Assembly (NCBI RefSeq): GCF_029784155.1
Contig: NC_073693.1
Span: forward strand, 19,814,002-19,878,001
Origin: Uranotaenia lowii
Lineage: Eukaryota > Arthropoda > Insecta > Diptera > Culicidae
Direction of reading: 5' to 3'
Length of the DNA stretch: 64,000 nt
A program made the translations under genes and the position numbers. Below, in pieces: positions 34,101 through 46,440 of this stretch. The stretch's first letter is position 1, and each line of letters begins with the position of its first letter. The notes beneath the pieces are model-generated. The model did no database searches, was not told where the DNA came from, and was given only the letters and a program-made list of their open reading frames with translations.

Positions 34101-34456
34101 GCATTTCTTTGAAAAAATTCTTAAATTTAGGGGAAAAGAGGCAAAATGAGCCACTTGTCGTAGTTGAAACAAAAATTGGAGTACACCAATCCATTTGAGC
34201 TGACATTTTACATAAATAAGTATGGTTTGTATGACTTTTTGGTTGCAAGGTAGATGGCTACAATCGGAATTATAACTTTGCACCCATAAAAATAGGGGAA
34301 ATCGGGCAAAATGAGACGTTAAGAGTCATTTTATCAGAAAGCGGTGTAGACCATTCGATTTCTCCTGTTTTTTTTACATAAAGAATGGTGGTTTTTTCAT
34401 GCAAGGCGTTCTTGCCTGAATTGGGTACCTTTTTTGGCTCAAAAATCCCCACTGTG
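31178..34456. mobile_element. Foldback element with CACAGTG ends and 5-bp duplication
   Basis: Both ends read inward CACAGTGGGGATTTTTGA, and the 33-base termini (31178-31210 and 34424-34456) differ at only two positions. CGTTG lies on both sides (31173-31177 and 34457-34461), a 5-bp target duplication. The whole element is palindromic: about 780-bp arms meet around 33650-33710. The left arm is split by a 1.7-kb nested insertion (31505-33227 including one duplicate). Termini of the CAC(A/T)(A/G)TG type with 5-bp duplications are known for Transib transposons, whose ends resemble RAG recombination signals. No transposase is present, so it would be non-autonomous. Confidence 0.75.
31480..33227 (+). 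mobile_element. Nested retroposon-like insertion with 25-bp target duplication
   Basis: The same 25 bases (starting TACTACGACAAG) occur at 31480-31504 and 33203-33227. The intact opposite arm of the palindrome (about 34133-34180) shows the empty site with a single copy, which proves the insertion. The insert starts with a 19-bp tandem duplication (GATGAGAGAGACCCGGGAG at 31505 and 31524) and ends in an AAGCAT-type simple repeat at 33175-33202, as non-LTR retroposons do. A frame at 31643-31885 (80 codons, charged, unassigned) is the only notable one. There is no reverse transcriptase. Confidence 0.8.
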
Positions 34457-34461
34457 CGTTG

Positions 34462-35394
34462 GTGTGAAGCACAAGATCGGCAACTACGGTTAAGGATCAT
34501 CAGGGAAGTCACGACTCATACCAGAATTTTTTATTTTTAATAACCGAAAAACTACGTGTAGATCGCGGAAATGCCCCGCAAATTTTTCTCCAATAAGGTG
34601 AATGTGTTGCCTAGTTATAAGTTATTCAAACCTATCAGAATGGGGGTAGGCTTAATAGCGGCACGTTATCCAAACATACGGGAAAATTGTGCAAAACATT
34701 CCAGCGGTTGAATCCTATAACATTTCTGATCGCGGCAAGGTCCCTTGCAGATTTAAGTTTGTATATGCTGGTTATTTTATAAGAAATATAATGATTTGCC
34801 AAGATTCTGCTCCTATAGAGAAAAAACAGCAATTTCTAAAACGAAAATTTTGGTTTTTGCTGTTTTTAAAAGCCTAAAAAGAATAATCCTGTATGTACCC
34901 TTCGCAACTTACGATCTATACTAACCGATTATACTTTAAATTCAATCTCATGATCATTAAAACCGCTTTTAAGTGGCTTTAACATTATCAAGTTTTGGTA
35001 ATTTCGAAACAACTGTATCCACTAAATTGCCCTCAGTTTTTTTTAAAACAGAAGTATTGGACCAAAAAGTAGCAGAAATTGAAGAATGCAGCTACCTTAG
35101 ATACAAATTAGACAAAGCATATATTGGAAAAACTCATCAATATCATGACTGAAAAATGTGTGCGCTGGCCGATGGGAGATATTATCAGTAAAGTAGATTT
35201 TTTTCTTACAAAAGACGATAAATAATATTTTTGCTAATTTTTTCATGAATTGTCATAAGATTACCTACATTTCCTTCATAACAGGTATTTCGATCAAACG
35301 AATGGTTTTTGAGATACACGCAATCGTAACTGTCCCATTTCTTAATGAACTAAACTTTACTTCTTCTACATTGTTGAACCAACCTCCACAATGG
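34462..35394. other. Unassigned intronic DNA
   Basis: No gene or structured repeat recognised. Confidence 0.4.
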
Positions 35395-35880
35395 CTGACT
35401 CATCTTCGATATTGATGCTGATTCAACAAAGTGAGAAGACCAATCGAATATGAGTGACTTGGAAGATAAAAATGGTTTCAAAATTGATTGATTGAAATTA
35501 AAATATACCAAAACAATATTTTTTTTTACAATCTAAAGTCAGTATCATCATGTCTCACCTATGACATACTAAAAAATAATAATACAAATTTTCAAATCAA
35601 TCGAAAAACGCTTACTGAAGAAGATAGTAAGTTGCTATCGAAATACCGGTATCTGAACTTTTCAATTACCGTGGTTGAATTAAAAGGGACCTTCCGATTG
35701 CTTTTTTTGCAAATTTTTGTCTTTTTAGAGGTTTTCAGCCACAGACTGATTCATTTCTGAAATATAATACGTTGATTGTCTCATTATTTGTTATCAAGTC
35801 CATAAATTCACATAACTTGATAACCGTAGTTTGATTCATTGATTTTCAGAAACCATATAAAAATTTTCATTTTTTTTTTG
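35395..35880 (+). repeat. Diverged dispersed repeat, copy 2
   Basis: Partner of 30480-30880. Shared words include TTGTTATCAAGTC, ATAACTTGATA, and AGGTTTTCAGCCA versus GGGTTTTCAACCA. Confidence 0.5.
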
Positions 35881-38402
35881 CATAAAAAATAACTGTTTAT
35901 AATTGTTGATAATGTCGCCCATATGTAGTCTAGATTTCCAGCTAATCTTCGTTACGAGCATTCCTGTTTTGGATCAACTGGAAACGATAACTAATCAATC
36001 GTGGAACACCACATTCCACCGCTTAATTTTTGCTATTGTTAGTATTTAATTTTTTTTTATCTTATCGAAGCCAATCGATAGGGTTGTTGGTATTTTCCAA
36101 CCCAGCCTAAATATCCGTTTTCTAATGGTACTTGTCTCGTGTCTACTGTGCTGATAATGGAATAATGTGTTCAATTGCTAGGAACTTAAACGCAATCAGC
36201 AGCGTCTAGAGGATTGTGGTATTTCAAAAGCAAATATTGAACAGTGCTATCAAGTAATTTGAATTTCCTTCCTTCAAACTTGTTCGAACATATAATTGAA
36301 AAGTTCTAAGAACTAACTTATTTAATGTTCGCGCGCCGATTCACCGGTGCATAGGTGAAGAATCAGTTTAATTTTTTTTCTTTAAAAAATCAGCACGGTT
36401 TCAATCTTTTTGTCGTAGCATCAACTCGAACAAATTTCATAATCGAACTCCAAAAACTGAGGGGCCACTGGATAAATGATTCCGTCAATGATTTTCTCAT
36501 TGTAAATTGGTGGTTTTCACAGCATTTACCGACTTTTGAGCTGCATTTGTCTGACTTTGTTTGACGCCAATTTGTTCGAAATTGGGTTATAAGGAGACTC
36601 CACTTAACAGTTGTTCAAAGTTTCTGAACAAAGACTTCGCTTGTCTCTGGTTTCGTTTGAGGCATTTTTTTTAACCCTTTTACTTTTTCGTTAATCGACC
36701 TTGTACAATCATGTAATGTTATCGAATTGGTAGTCGCTTGTTATCGATGATGACGCATTCAACTTGGCCAACAACGAACTTTGATGTCGTATTCGTAAAA
36801 CAATCATTTCGCTTAAATGGATTCCAAAAATTTGCCTCTAAAACAGCGTCTCTAGGGTCGAATTTGGAGCGGATCCTTCAATTCGCTGGAAAACATGAGA
36901 TGAAATTTACCTGATACAAAGCTTTGGGATTTTTACTCATCAGTTGAAATTTAGAATTTGTGTCACTAAACAACCGGCAATTTTGAACTTATAACGCAGA
37001 AAAACTTCACCTTCACGTCACGACCTTTAGGTCATCCCGCACCGAAATTAAGCGAACCTAGCATATGAAACATCAACTTATGATTGGCGTACGCAAGCCA
37101 GCATTATTGTCAGAAAACAGACGTTACAGCACACTTCTAGCTGTTATTGACATACATGTCATCATATGCATGTGACATTGCACACTTCTATGAACGGCAA
37201 CGGATACAGTACCTACTTTATTTATGATGATAATTTGTGCGCGCCTGGCTTCAACCCTCCGTAGTAAGTTAGTTATGAAATGTTCTCTCGAAACCATGCG
37301 CAAATCGCATCCATTTTAGCTTCCTATCCTGCGCAGCACATTTTACCATTTCATGTTCCAAAGTCAAACAAAGCGGAAAATAGGGTTTATCCATTCTTCT
37401 TGGTTTCATTCCGTTTACAACTTTATGGGAGTACACAATTTTGAGTGAAGTTGTCGGGTGCATAGCACCGGTAAGCTTGAAGTATGTAGATGAATAGAAT
37501 GCACTTTTTTAATCATTTATTTTTATGCATTTTAGGACTCGCTTCAACGAGTAGTTCCTTCTCGATTTTAGGTAAATTGTTTTTTACATTGCAATTAAGT
37601 TTAAGTACGTATGCCAGTTTGTTTCTTGCTCTTGAACAGGTACATATATGTAGTTGGAACAGAGTCCGATTTGAGTCAAGCTTTATGAACACTATGATGT
37701 CATGATAGTGCGTTTTCATTGCTGAAAAGCGACACATTTATCATTTCACTGCTCGATGAGATGAACACACATGTGCCACAGCAATTACAGATCTTAAGAT
37801 GATTTTCGAAAAAAATATCTCCCTCAAAAGTTTCCTAGACTAGATGATTGACGGGCACGATAATGTTGGGCGAGGGTTACATGATGTAATAACATGTTGC
37901 GACAATCAGTCGATTTTTCGTTCAATATGATTGCTAAGTATTTTCGTAACGGCGAATCACATGATGCTGCTCGCTAGAAAGTGTCAGACCCTAACAAACC
38001 ACTAAGCATATCGGGCTCTGATGACTATCTTTAGTAGATACCCTGAACGCGTAGCATTCCTCAATCAAATATTATCTATCTGTTTTTACATGATTGTACG
38101 CCATCAGGTAGTAATGAGCGCTATCGATACCTGTCACATGTCATCAGCGTCGAGTTGTGGAGCATCGAAAAGTGTGACAAATTACCTGCCTACCAGTAAG
38201 ATGTCAACTTTTCCAACTCTAATGATGACCGAAATTTAATCCACACCACCTTGTTGGCATTTGCTTTTTAGAGCATATAAAAGCAAAGATCAATTTGAGA
38301 GAAGCATCGATTAAAAAATTTAAAAACTGAAACTTTGCTCAGGGGCTGAACCACCCATTTGAGTGTCCATAAACTATTAAAAAATGACAAAAATGTGATT
38401 TT
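35881..38402. other. Unassigned intronic DNA
   Basis: Mostly featureless. At 36332-36358, GCGCGCCGATTCACCGGTGC resembles CGCGTCGATTCTCCGGCGTA of the RTE relic at 26370, perhaps a very short 3' scrap of the same family. Short frames are unassigned. A single inverted satellite word (AAAAAATGACAAAAATG, 38380-38396) precedes the array. Confidence 0.4.
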
Positions 38403-40680
38403 TTGTCATTTTTGTCATTTTTGTCATTTATGTCATTTTTGTCATTTGTGTCATTTTTGTCATTTTTGTCATTTTTGTCATTTTTGTCATTTTTGTCATT
38501 TTTGTCATTTTTGTCATTTTTGTCATTTTTGTCATTTTTGTCATTTTTGTCATTTCTGTCATTTTTGTCATTTTTGTCATTTTTGTCATTTTTGTCATTT
38601 TTGTCATTTTTGTCATTTTTGTCATTTTTGTCATTTTTGTCATTTTTGTCATTTTTGTCATTTTTGTCATTTTTGTCATTTTTGTCATTTTTGTCATTTT
38701 TGTAATTTTTGTAATTTTTGTCATTTTTGTCATTTTTGTCATTTTTGTCATTTTTGTCATTTTTGTCATTTTTGTCATTTTTGTCATTTTTGTCATTTTT
38801 GTCATTTTTGTCATTTTTGTCATTTTTGTCATTTTTGTCATTTTTGTCATTTTTGCCATTTTTGTCATTTTTGTCATTTTTATCATTTTTGTCATTTTTG
38901 TCATTTTTGTCATTTTTGTCATTTTTGTCATTTTTGTCATTTTTGTCATTTTTGTCATTTTTGTCATTTTTGTCATTTTTGTCATTTTTGTCATTTTTGT
39001 CATTTTTGTCATTTTTGTCATTTTTGTCATTTTTGTCATTTTTGTCATTTTTGTCATTTTTGTCATTTTTGTCATTTTTGTCATTTTTGTCATTTTTGTC
39101 ATTTTTGTCATTTTTGTCATTTTTGTCATTTTTGTCATTTTTGTCATTTTTGTCATTTTTGTCATTTTTGTCATTTTTGTCATTTTTGTCATTTTTGTCA
39201 TTTTTGTCATTTTTGTCATTTTTGTCATTTTTGTCATTTTTGTCATTTTTGTCATTTTTGTCATTTTTGTCATTTTTGTCATTTTTGTCATTTTTGTCAT
39301 TTTTGTCATTTTTGTCATTTTTGTCATTTTTGTCATTTTTGTCATTTTTGTCATTTTTGTCATTTTTGTCATTTTTGTCATTTTTGTCATTTTTGTCATT
39401 TTTGTCATTTTTGTCATTTTTGTCATTTTTGTCATTTTTGTCATTTTTGTCATTTTTGTCATTTTTGTCATTTTTGTCATTTTTGTCATTTTTGTCATTT
39501 TTGTCATTTTTGTCATTTTTGTCATTTTTGTCATTTTTGTCATTTTTGTCATTTTTGTCATTTTTGTCATTTTTGTCATTTTTGTCATTTTTGTCATTTT
39601 TGTCATTTTTGTCATTTTTGTCATTTTTGTCATTTTTGTCATTTTTGTCATTTTTGTCATTTTTGTCATTTTTGTCATTTTTGTCATTTTTGTCATTTTT
39701 GTCATTTTTGTCATTTTTGTCATTTTTGTCATTTTTGTCATTTTTGTCATTTTTGTCATTTTTGTCATTTTTGTCATTTTTGTCATTTTTGTCATTTTTG
39801 TCATTTTTGTCATTTTTGTCATTTTTGTCATTTTTGTCATTTTTGTCATGTTTGTCATTTTTGTCATTTTTGTCATTTTTGTCATTTTTGTCATTTTTGT
39901 CAGTTTTGTCATTTTTGTCATTTTTGTCATTTTTGTCATTTTGGCATTTTTGTCATTTTTGTCATTTTTGTCATTTTTGTCATTTTTGTCATTTTTGTCA
40001 TTTTTGTCATTTTTGTCATTTTTGTCATTTTTGTCATTTTTGTCATTTTTGTCATTTTTGTCATTTTTGTCATTTTTGTCATTTTTGTCATTTTTGTCAT
40101 TTTTGTCATTTTTGTCATTTTTGTCATTTTTGTCATTTTTGTCATTTTTGTCATTTTTGTCATTTTTGTCATTTTTGTCATTTTTGTCATTTTTGTCATT
40201 TTTGTCATTTTTGTCATTTTTGTCATTTTTGTCATTTTTGTCATTTTTGTCATTTTTGTCATTTTTGTCATTTTTGTCATTTTTGTCATTTTTGTCATTT
40301 TTGTCATTTTTGTCATTTTTGTCATTTTTGTCATTTTTGTCATTTTTGTCATTTTTGTCATTTTTGTCATTTTTGTCATTTTTGTCATTTTTGTCATTTT
40401 TGCCATTTTTGCCATTTTTGTCATTTTTGTCATTTTTGTCATTTTTGTCATTTTTGTCATTTTTGTCATTTTTGTCATTTTTGTCATTTTTGTCATTTTT
40501 GTCATTTTTGTCATTTTTGTCATTTTTGTCATTTTTGTCATTTTTGTCATTTTTGTCATTTTTGTCATTTTTGTCATTTTTGTCATTTTTGTCATTTTTG
40601 TCATTTTTGTCATTTTTGTCATTTTTGTCATTTTTGTCATTTTTGTCATTTTTGTCATTTTTGTCATTTCTGTCCTTTTT
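38403..40680 (-). repeat. 9-bp satellite array (TTTTTGTCA)n, about 253 units
   Basis: Same monomer as the 1.97-kb array but in the opposite orientation. Variants are scattered: GTAA units near 38703 and 38712, GCC near 38854, ATC near 38881, GTCATG near 39849, GTCAG near 39901, an 8-bp unit (phase slip) near 39940, and two GCC units near 40401-40415. The slip explains why open frames change from FCH to FVI there. Not coding. Confidence 0.97.
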
Positions 40681-41159
40681 TGTCATTTCGACAAAATGAC
40701 ACAAAAATGATACAAAACTGACACAAAAATGACACAAAAATGACACAAAAAATTTACAAACATTACACAAAAATAAAACAAAAATGACACAAAAATGACA
40801 CAAAAAATTTACAAACATTACACAAAAATAACACAAAAATTACACAAAAATGACAAAAAACTACACAAAAATGACCCAAAAACGACACAAAAATGACACA
40901 AAAATGACCCAAAAACGACACAAAAATGACATAAAAATGACACAAAAATGACACAAAAATGACACAAAAATGACATAAAAATGACACAAAAATGACACAA
41001 AAATGACACAAAAATGACATAAAAATGACACAAAAATGACACAAAAATGACACAAAAATGACATAAAAATGACAAAAATGACACAAAATTGACACAAAAA
41101 TGACAAAAATGACACAAAAATGACACAAAAATGACACAAAAATGACACAAAAATGACAA
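40681..41159 (+). repeat. 11-bp variant array (TGACACAAAAA)n at a satellite inversion point
   Basis: About 40 degenerate units of mainly 11 bp (the 9-mer with CA added) fill the gap between the two opposed 9-bp arrays. Sub-variants include TGACATAAAAA, TGACCCAAAAA and a duplicated block with AAATTTACAAACATTACAC at about 40749 and 40806. The junction has a short hairpin: TGTCATTT, loop CGACA, AAATGACA at 40681-40701. Confidence 0.9.
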
Positions 41160-44100
41160 AAATTACAAAATTGACAAAAAATGACAAAAATGACAAAAAT
41201 GACAAAAATGACAAAAATGACAAAAATGACAAAAATGACAAAAATGACAAAAATGACAAAAATGACAAAAATGACAAAAATGACAAAAATGACAAAAATG
41301 ACAAAAATGACAAAAATGACAAAAATGACAAAAATGACAAAAATGACAAAAATGACAAAAATGACAAAAATGACAAAAATGACAAAAATGACAAAAATGA
41401 CAAAAATGACAAAAATGACAAAAATGACAAAAATGACAAAAATGACAAAAATGACAAAAATGACAAAAATGACAAAAATGACAAAAATGACAAAAATGAC
41501 AAAAATGACAAAAATGACAAAAATGACAAAAATGACAAAAATGACAAAAATGACAAAAATGACAAAAATGACAAAAATGACAAAAATGACAAAAATGACA
41601 AAAATGACAAAAATGACAAAAATGACAAAAATGACAAAAATGACAAAAATGACAAAAATGACAAAAATGACAAAAATGACAAAAATGACAAAAATGACAA
41701 AAATGACAAAAATGACAAAAATGACAAAAATGACAAAAATGACAAAAATGACAAAAATGACAAAAATGACAAAAATGACAAAAATGACAAAAATGACAAA
41801 AATGACAAAAATGACAAAAATGACAAAAATGACAAAAATGACAAAAATGACAAAAATGACAAAAATGACAAAAATGACAAAAATGACAAAAATGACAAAA
41901 ATGACAAAAATGACAAAAATGACAAAAATGACAAAAATGACAAAAATGACAAAAATGACAAAAATGACAAAAATGACAAAAATGACAAAAATGACAAAAA
42001 TGACAAAAATGACAAAAATGACAAAAATGACAAAAATGACAAAAATGACAAAAATGACAAAAATGACAAAAATGACAAAAATGACAAAAATGACAAAAAT
42101 GACAAAAATGACAAAAATGACAAAAATGACAAAAATGACAAAAATGACAAAAATGACAAAAATGACAAAAATGACAAAAATGACAAAAATGACAAAAATG
42201 ACAAAAATGACAAAAATGACAAAAATGACAAAAATGACAAAAATGACAAAAATGACAAAAATGACAAAAATGACAAAAATGACAAAAATGACAAAAATGA
42301 CAAAAATGACAAAAATGACAAAAATGACAAAAATGACAAAAATGACAAAAATGACAAAAATGACAAAAATGACAAAAATGACAAAAAATGACAAAATTGA
42401 CAAAATTGACAAAATTGACAAAATTGACAAAATTGACAAAATTGACAAAATTGACAAAAATGACAAAAATGACAAAAATGACAAAAATGACAAAAATGAC
42501 AAAAATGACAAAAATGACAAAAATGACAAAAATGACAAAAATGACAAAAATGACAAAAATGACAAAAATGACAAAAATGACAAAAATGACAAAAATGACA
42601 AAAATGACAAAAATGACAAAAATGACAAAAATGACAAAAATGACAAAAATGACAAAAATGACAAAAATGACAAAAATGACAAAAATGACAAAAATGACAA
42701 AAATGACAAAAATGACAAAAATGACAAAAATGACAAAAATGACAAAAATGACAAAAATGACAAAAATGACAAAAATGACAAAAATGACAAAAATGACAAA
42801 AATGACAAAAATGACAAAAATGACAAAAATGACAAAAATGACAAAAATGACAAAAATGACAAAAATGACAAAAATGACAAAAATGACAAAAATGACAAAA
42901 ATGACAAAAATGACAAAAATGACAAAAATGACAAAAATGACAAAAATGACAAAAATGACAAAAATGACAAAAATGACAAAAATGACAAAAATGACAAAAA
43001 TGACAAAAATGACAAAAATGACAAAAATGACAAAAATGACAAAAATGACAAAAATGACAAAAATGACAAAAATGACAAAAATGACAAAAATGACAAAAAT
43101 GACAAAAATGACAAAAATGACAAAAATGACAAAAATGACAAAAATGACAAAAATGACAAAAATGACAAAAATGACAAAAATGACAAAAATGACAAAAATG
43201 ACAAAAATGACAAAAATGACAAAAATGACAAAAATGACAAAAATGACAAAAATGACAAAAATGACAAAAATGACAAAAATGACAAAAATGACAAAAATGA
43301 CAAAAATGACAAAAATGACAAAAATGACAAAAATGACAAAAATGACAAAAATGACAAAAATGACAAAAATGACAAAAATGACAAAAATGACAAAAATGAC
43401 AAAAATGACAAATATGACAAATATGACAAAAATGACAAAAATGACAAAAATGACAAAAATGACAAAAATGACAAAAATGACAAAAATGACAAAAATGACA
43501 AAAATGACAAAAATGACAAAAATGACAAAAATGACAAAAATGACAAAAATGACAAAAATGACAAAAATGACAAAAATGACAAAAATGACAAAAATGACAA
43601 AAATGACAAAAATGACAAAAATGACAAAAATGACAAAAATGACAAAAATGACAAAAATGACAAAAATGACAAAAATGACAAAAATGACAAAAATGACAAA
43701 AATGACAAAAATGACAAAAATGACAAAAATGACAAAAATGACAAAAATGACAAAAATGACAAAAATGACAAAAATGACAAAAATGACAAAAATGACAAAA
43801 ATGACAAAAATGACAAAAATGACAAAAATGACAAAAATGACAAAAATGACAAAAATGACAAAAATGACAAAAATGACAAAAATGACAAAAATGACAAAAA
43901 TGACAAAAATGACAAAAATGACAAAAATGACAAAAATGACAAAAATGACAAAAATGACAAAAATGACAAAAATGACAAAAATGACAAAAATGACAAAAAT
44001 GACAAAAATGACAAAAATGACAAAAATGACAAAAATGACAAAAATGACAAAAATGACAAAAATGACAAAAATGACAAAAATGACAAAAATGACAAAAATG

Positions 44101-44636
44101 ACAAAAATGACAAAAATGACAAAAATGACAAAAATGACAAAAATGACAAAAATGACAAAAATGACAAAAATGACAAAAATGACAAAAATGACAAAAATGA
44201 CAAAAATGACAAAAATGACAAAAATGACAAAAATGACAAAAATGACAAAAATGACAAAAATGACAAAAATGACAAAAATGACAAAAATGACAAAAATGAC
44301 AAAAATGACAAAAATGACAAAAATGACAAAAATGACAAAAATGACAAAAATGACAAAAATGACAAAAATGACAAAAATGACAAAAATGACAAAAATGACA
44401 AAAATGAAAAAATGACAAAAATGACAAAAATGACAAAAATGACAAAAATGACAAAAATGACAAAAATGACAAAAATGACAAAAATGACAAAAATGACAAA
44501 AATGACAAAAATGACAAAAATGACAAAAATGACAAAAATGACAAAAATGACAAAAATGACCAAAATGACCAAAATGACCAAAATGACAAAAATGACAAAA
44601 ATGACAAAAAATCACAAAGATCACAAAAATGACAAA
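41160..44636 (+). repeat. 9-bp satellite array (TGACAAAAA)n, about 380 units
   Basis: Nearly uniform units for 3.4 kb. Notable variants: one 10-bp unit at about 42383 followed by seven consecutive TTGACAAAA units (42390-42455), two AAATATGAC units near 43411-43425, an 8-bp slip (ATGAAAAAATG) near 44405, and three GACCAAAAT units at 44556-44582. Opposite in direction to the array at 38403-40680. Confidence 0.97.
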
Positions 44637-44925
44637 AATGACAAAAACTTAAAAAACAAAAAAATTAAAAATATTACAAAAATTACAAAATATTACAAGA
44701 ATGACAAAAATGACAAAAATTACAAAAATTCCAAAAATTACAAAAATTACAAAAATTACAAAAATTACAAAAATTACAAAAATTACAAAAATTACAAAAA
44801 TTACAAGAATTACAAAAATTACAAAAATGACAAAATTGACAAAAATTACAAATGTGACAAAAACCACAAAAATAACAAAAATTACAAATGTTCCAAATAT
44901 AAAAAAATAACAGAAATGACATAAA
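44637..44925 (+). repeat. Degenerate TTACAAAAA fringe of the satellite
   Basis: Units change to AAAAATTAC and decay rightward into unique sequence with TGTGAC, CCACAAAAATAAC and similar forms. A typical eroded array edge. Confidence 0.9.
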
Positions 44926-45414
44926 TTAAAAATATTTTAGAAAGTTCATAAAAAAGCAGAAAGCCCGCTTTTCGGAGTATCAGATTTTTAAAATACGATA
45001 ACATATTGAGTGCTCTATATTACGTTTGAAAAAAACTTTGGTTGATTGACATTTTAATGTGGTAGTCTTGAAATCAATTCAACTCGTTAAGCTGATAAAC
45101 CATTACAACGTTTAATCATCATAAAAACTTGTACAATTTTGAATCAAGAAACTCTCATCAACGTTCAACATTCTTGATGTATGCTTTTCACTTATAGTCG
45201 CTATCGTTGCAAAAGTGTCATGCTTAGCAAATTTGTGTCGAGTGAGACCGATAGAATGACGTGAGAAAATTTGAAGCCAATAACAAAAACATGTAGGAGG
45301 TAAGTATTAGGTATGAAAAGTCACGCTCAACAAAACTTGACATTCGGTTCAAGGAATGTCGAGTGGCTAGCCCGATAAGAACATACTTGAACCGACCATG
45401 GCTTTTGCTAGCAA

Positions 45415-45416
<2 letters not shown>
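44926..45416. other. Unassigned
   Basis: No gene or repeat seen. Confidence 0.4.
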
Positions 45417-45465
<49 letters not shown>

Positions 45466-45472
45466 ACAAAAC
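45417..45472 (+). repeat. (AAC)n microsatellite, about 17 units
   Basis: Uninterrupted AAC units followed by AAACAAAAC. Confidence 0.95.
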
Positions 45473-45971
45473 ACCCTTCTTCAGAAACTAGCTGGAATTT
45501 AGTTTATTTTTTTCAAAATATTTTTGCTAGGAAATAACTATATTTAAAGTTTGGTAATACAAAAAAAAAATCAAACAACCGTACGCTCCAAACTTGTTGG
45601 CTCATCGAACGCTGCCGAAATGGCCAGCAAAACGCAAAGCTCGTTAGTGTCATGTTACTAGTATGTTTTAAGCCTTGTGCCGGTCGTAAGGTCAATTACC
45701 AAATTTCCACTTTTGCTTTTTTCCCTCAGCTAATCACATTTCCTCTGGGGTGCAGTTTCCTTCGATGGTTTCGAGGAGCCGAAACTTTCATGTCGAAAAG
45801 CATTGGTTTTTTTTTCCTTTCTAAGCCAGTTAGCGTGAACTGCTTTTTTGGCGATGTGTCGGGACATGTTGAAAACTTGTCCGTTGCACTCGATTAGCGA
45901 TAAGGATAAGTCAAGTTGTGCTTTATATATTGATGATTGGTGATAGGCTGGAATAATATTGAATTGCATTT
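45473..45971. other. Unassigned
   Basis: Frames at 45652-45897 (+) and 45730-45969 (-) overlap and lack recognisable domains. Composition is slightly GC-richer than nearby. Confidence 0.35.
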
Positions 45972-46440
45972 TTGGTTGAATTGTCTGAAATCAGAAATAA
46001 AGTCAGAAGTCTGAAGTCTGAAGTCAGAAGTCTGAAGTCAGAAGTCAGAAGTCAAAAGTTAGAAGTCAGAAGTCAGAAGTCAGAAGTCATAAGTCACAAC
46101 CCAGAAGTAAGAAGTCAGAAATCAGCAGTCAGAAGTCAGAAGTCAATAGCCAGAAGTCAGAAATCAGCAGTCAGAAGTCAGAAGTCAGACGTCAGAAGTC
46201 AGAAGTCAGAAGTCAGAAGTAATAAGTCAGACGTCAGAAGTCAGAAGTCCGAAGTCAGAAGTCATAAGTCATAAGTCATAAGTCATAAGTCATAAGTCAT
46301 AAGTCATAAGTCAGAAGTCAGAAGTTGGAAATCAGAAGTCAGAAGTTAGAAGTCAGAAATCAGAAGTCAAAAGTCAGAAGTCAGAAGTCAGAAATCAGGA
46401 GTCAAAAGTCAAAAGTCAGAAGTAAGAAATCAGGTGTCAA
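45972..46440 (+). repeat. 7-bp satellite array (AGTCAGA)n
   Basis: About 65 heptamers with many single-base variants (AGTCTGA, AGTCATA, AATCAGA, AGTCAAA). AGTCATA units cluster at about 46262-46313, showing local amplification. The 100-codon frame 45972-46274 (SEVRSQK repeats) is a by-product of a 7-bp period read in triplets (21 bp = 7 codons). Confidence 0.93.

Noticed and set aside
38359..44924. Reading frames of up to 1272 codons across the compound satellite, including Cys/His-rich FCH repeats that look zinc-finger-like
   Set aside because: FCH is simply TTTTGTCAT read in one frame. Spacing does not fit any zinc-finger fold, and frame slips change it to FVI or FLS.
38403..44925. CRISPR-like regular repeat
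   Set aside because: Units are contiguous with no spacers, and the window is eukaryotic.
45972..46274. 100-codon SEVRSQK-repeat protein
   Set aside because: By-product of the AGTCAGA heptamer array.
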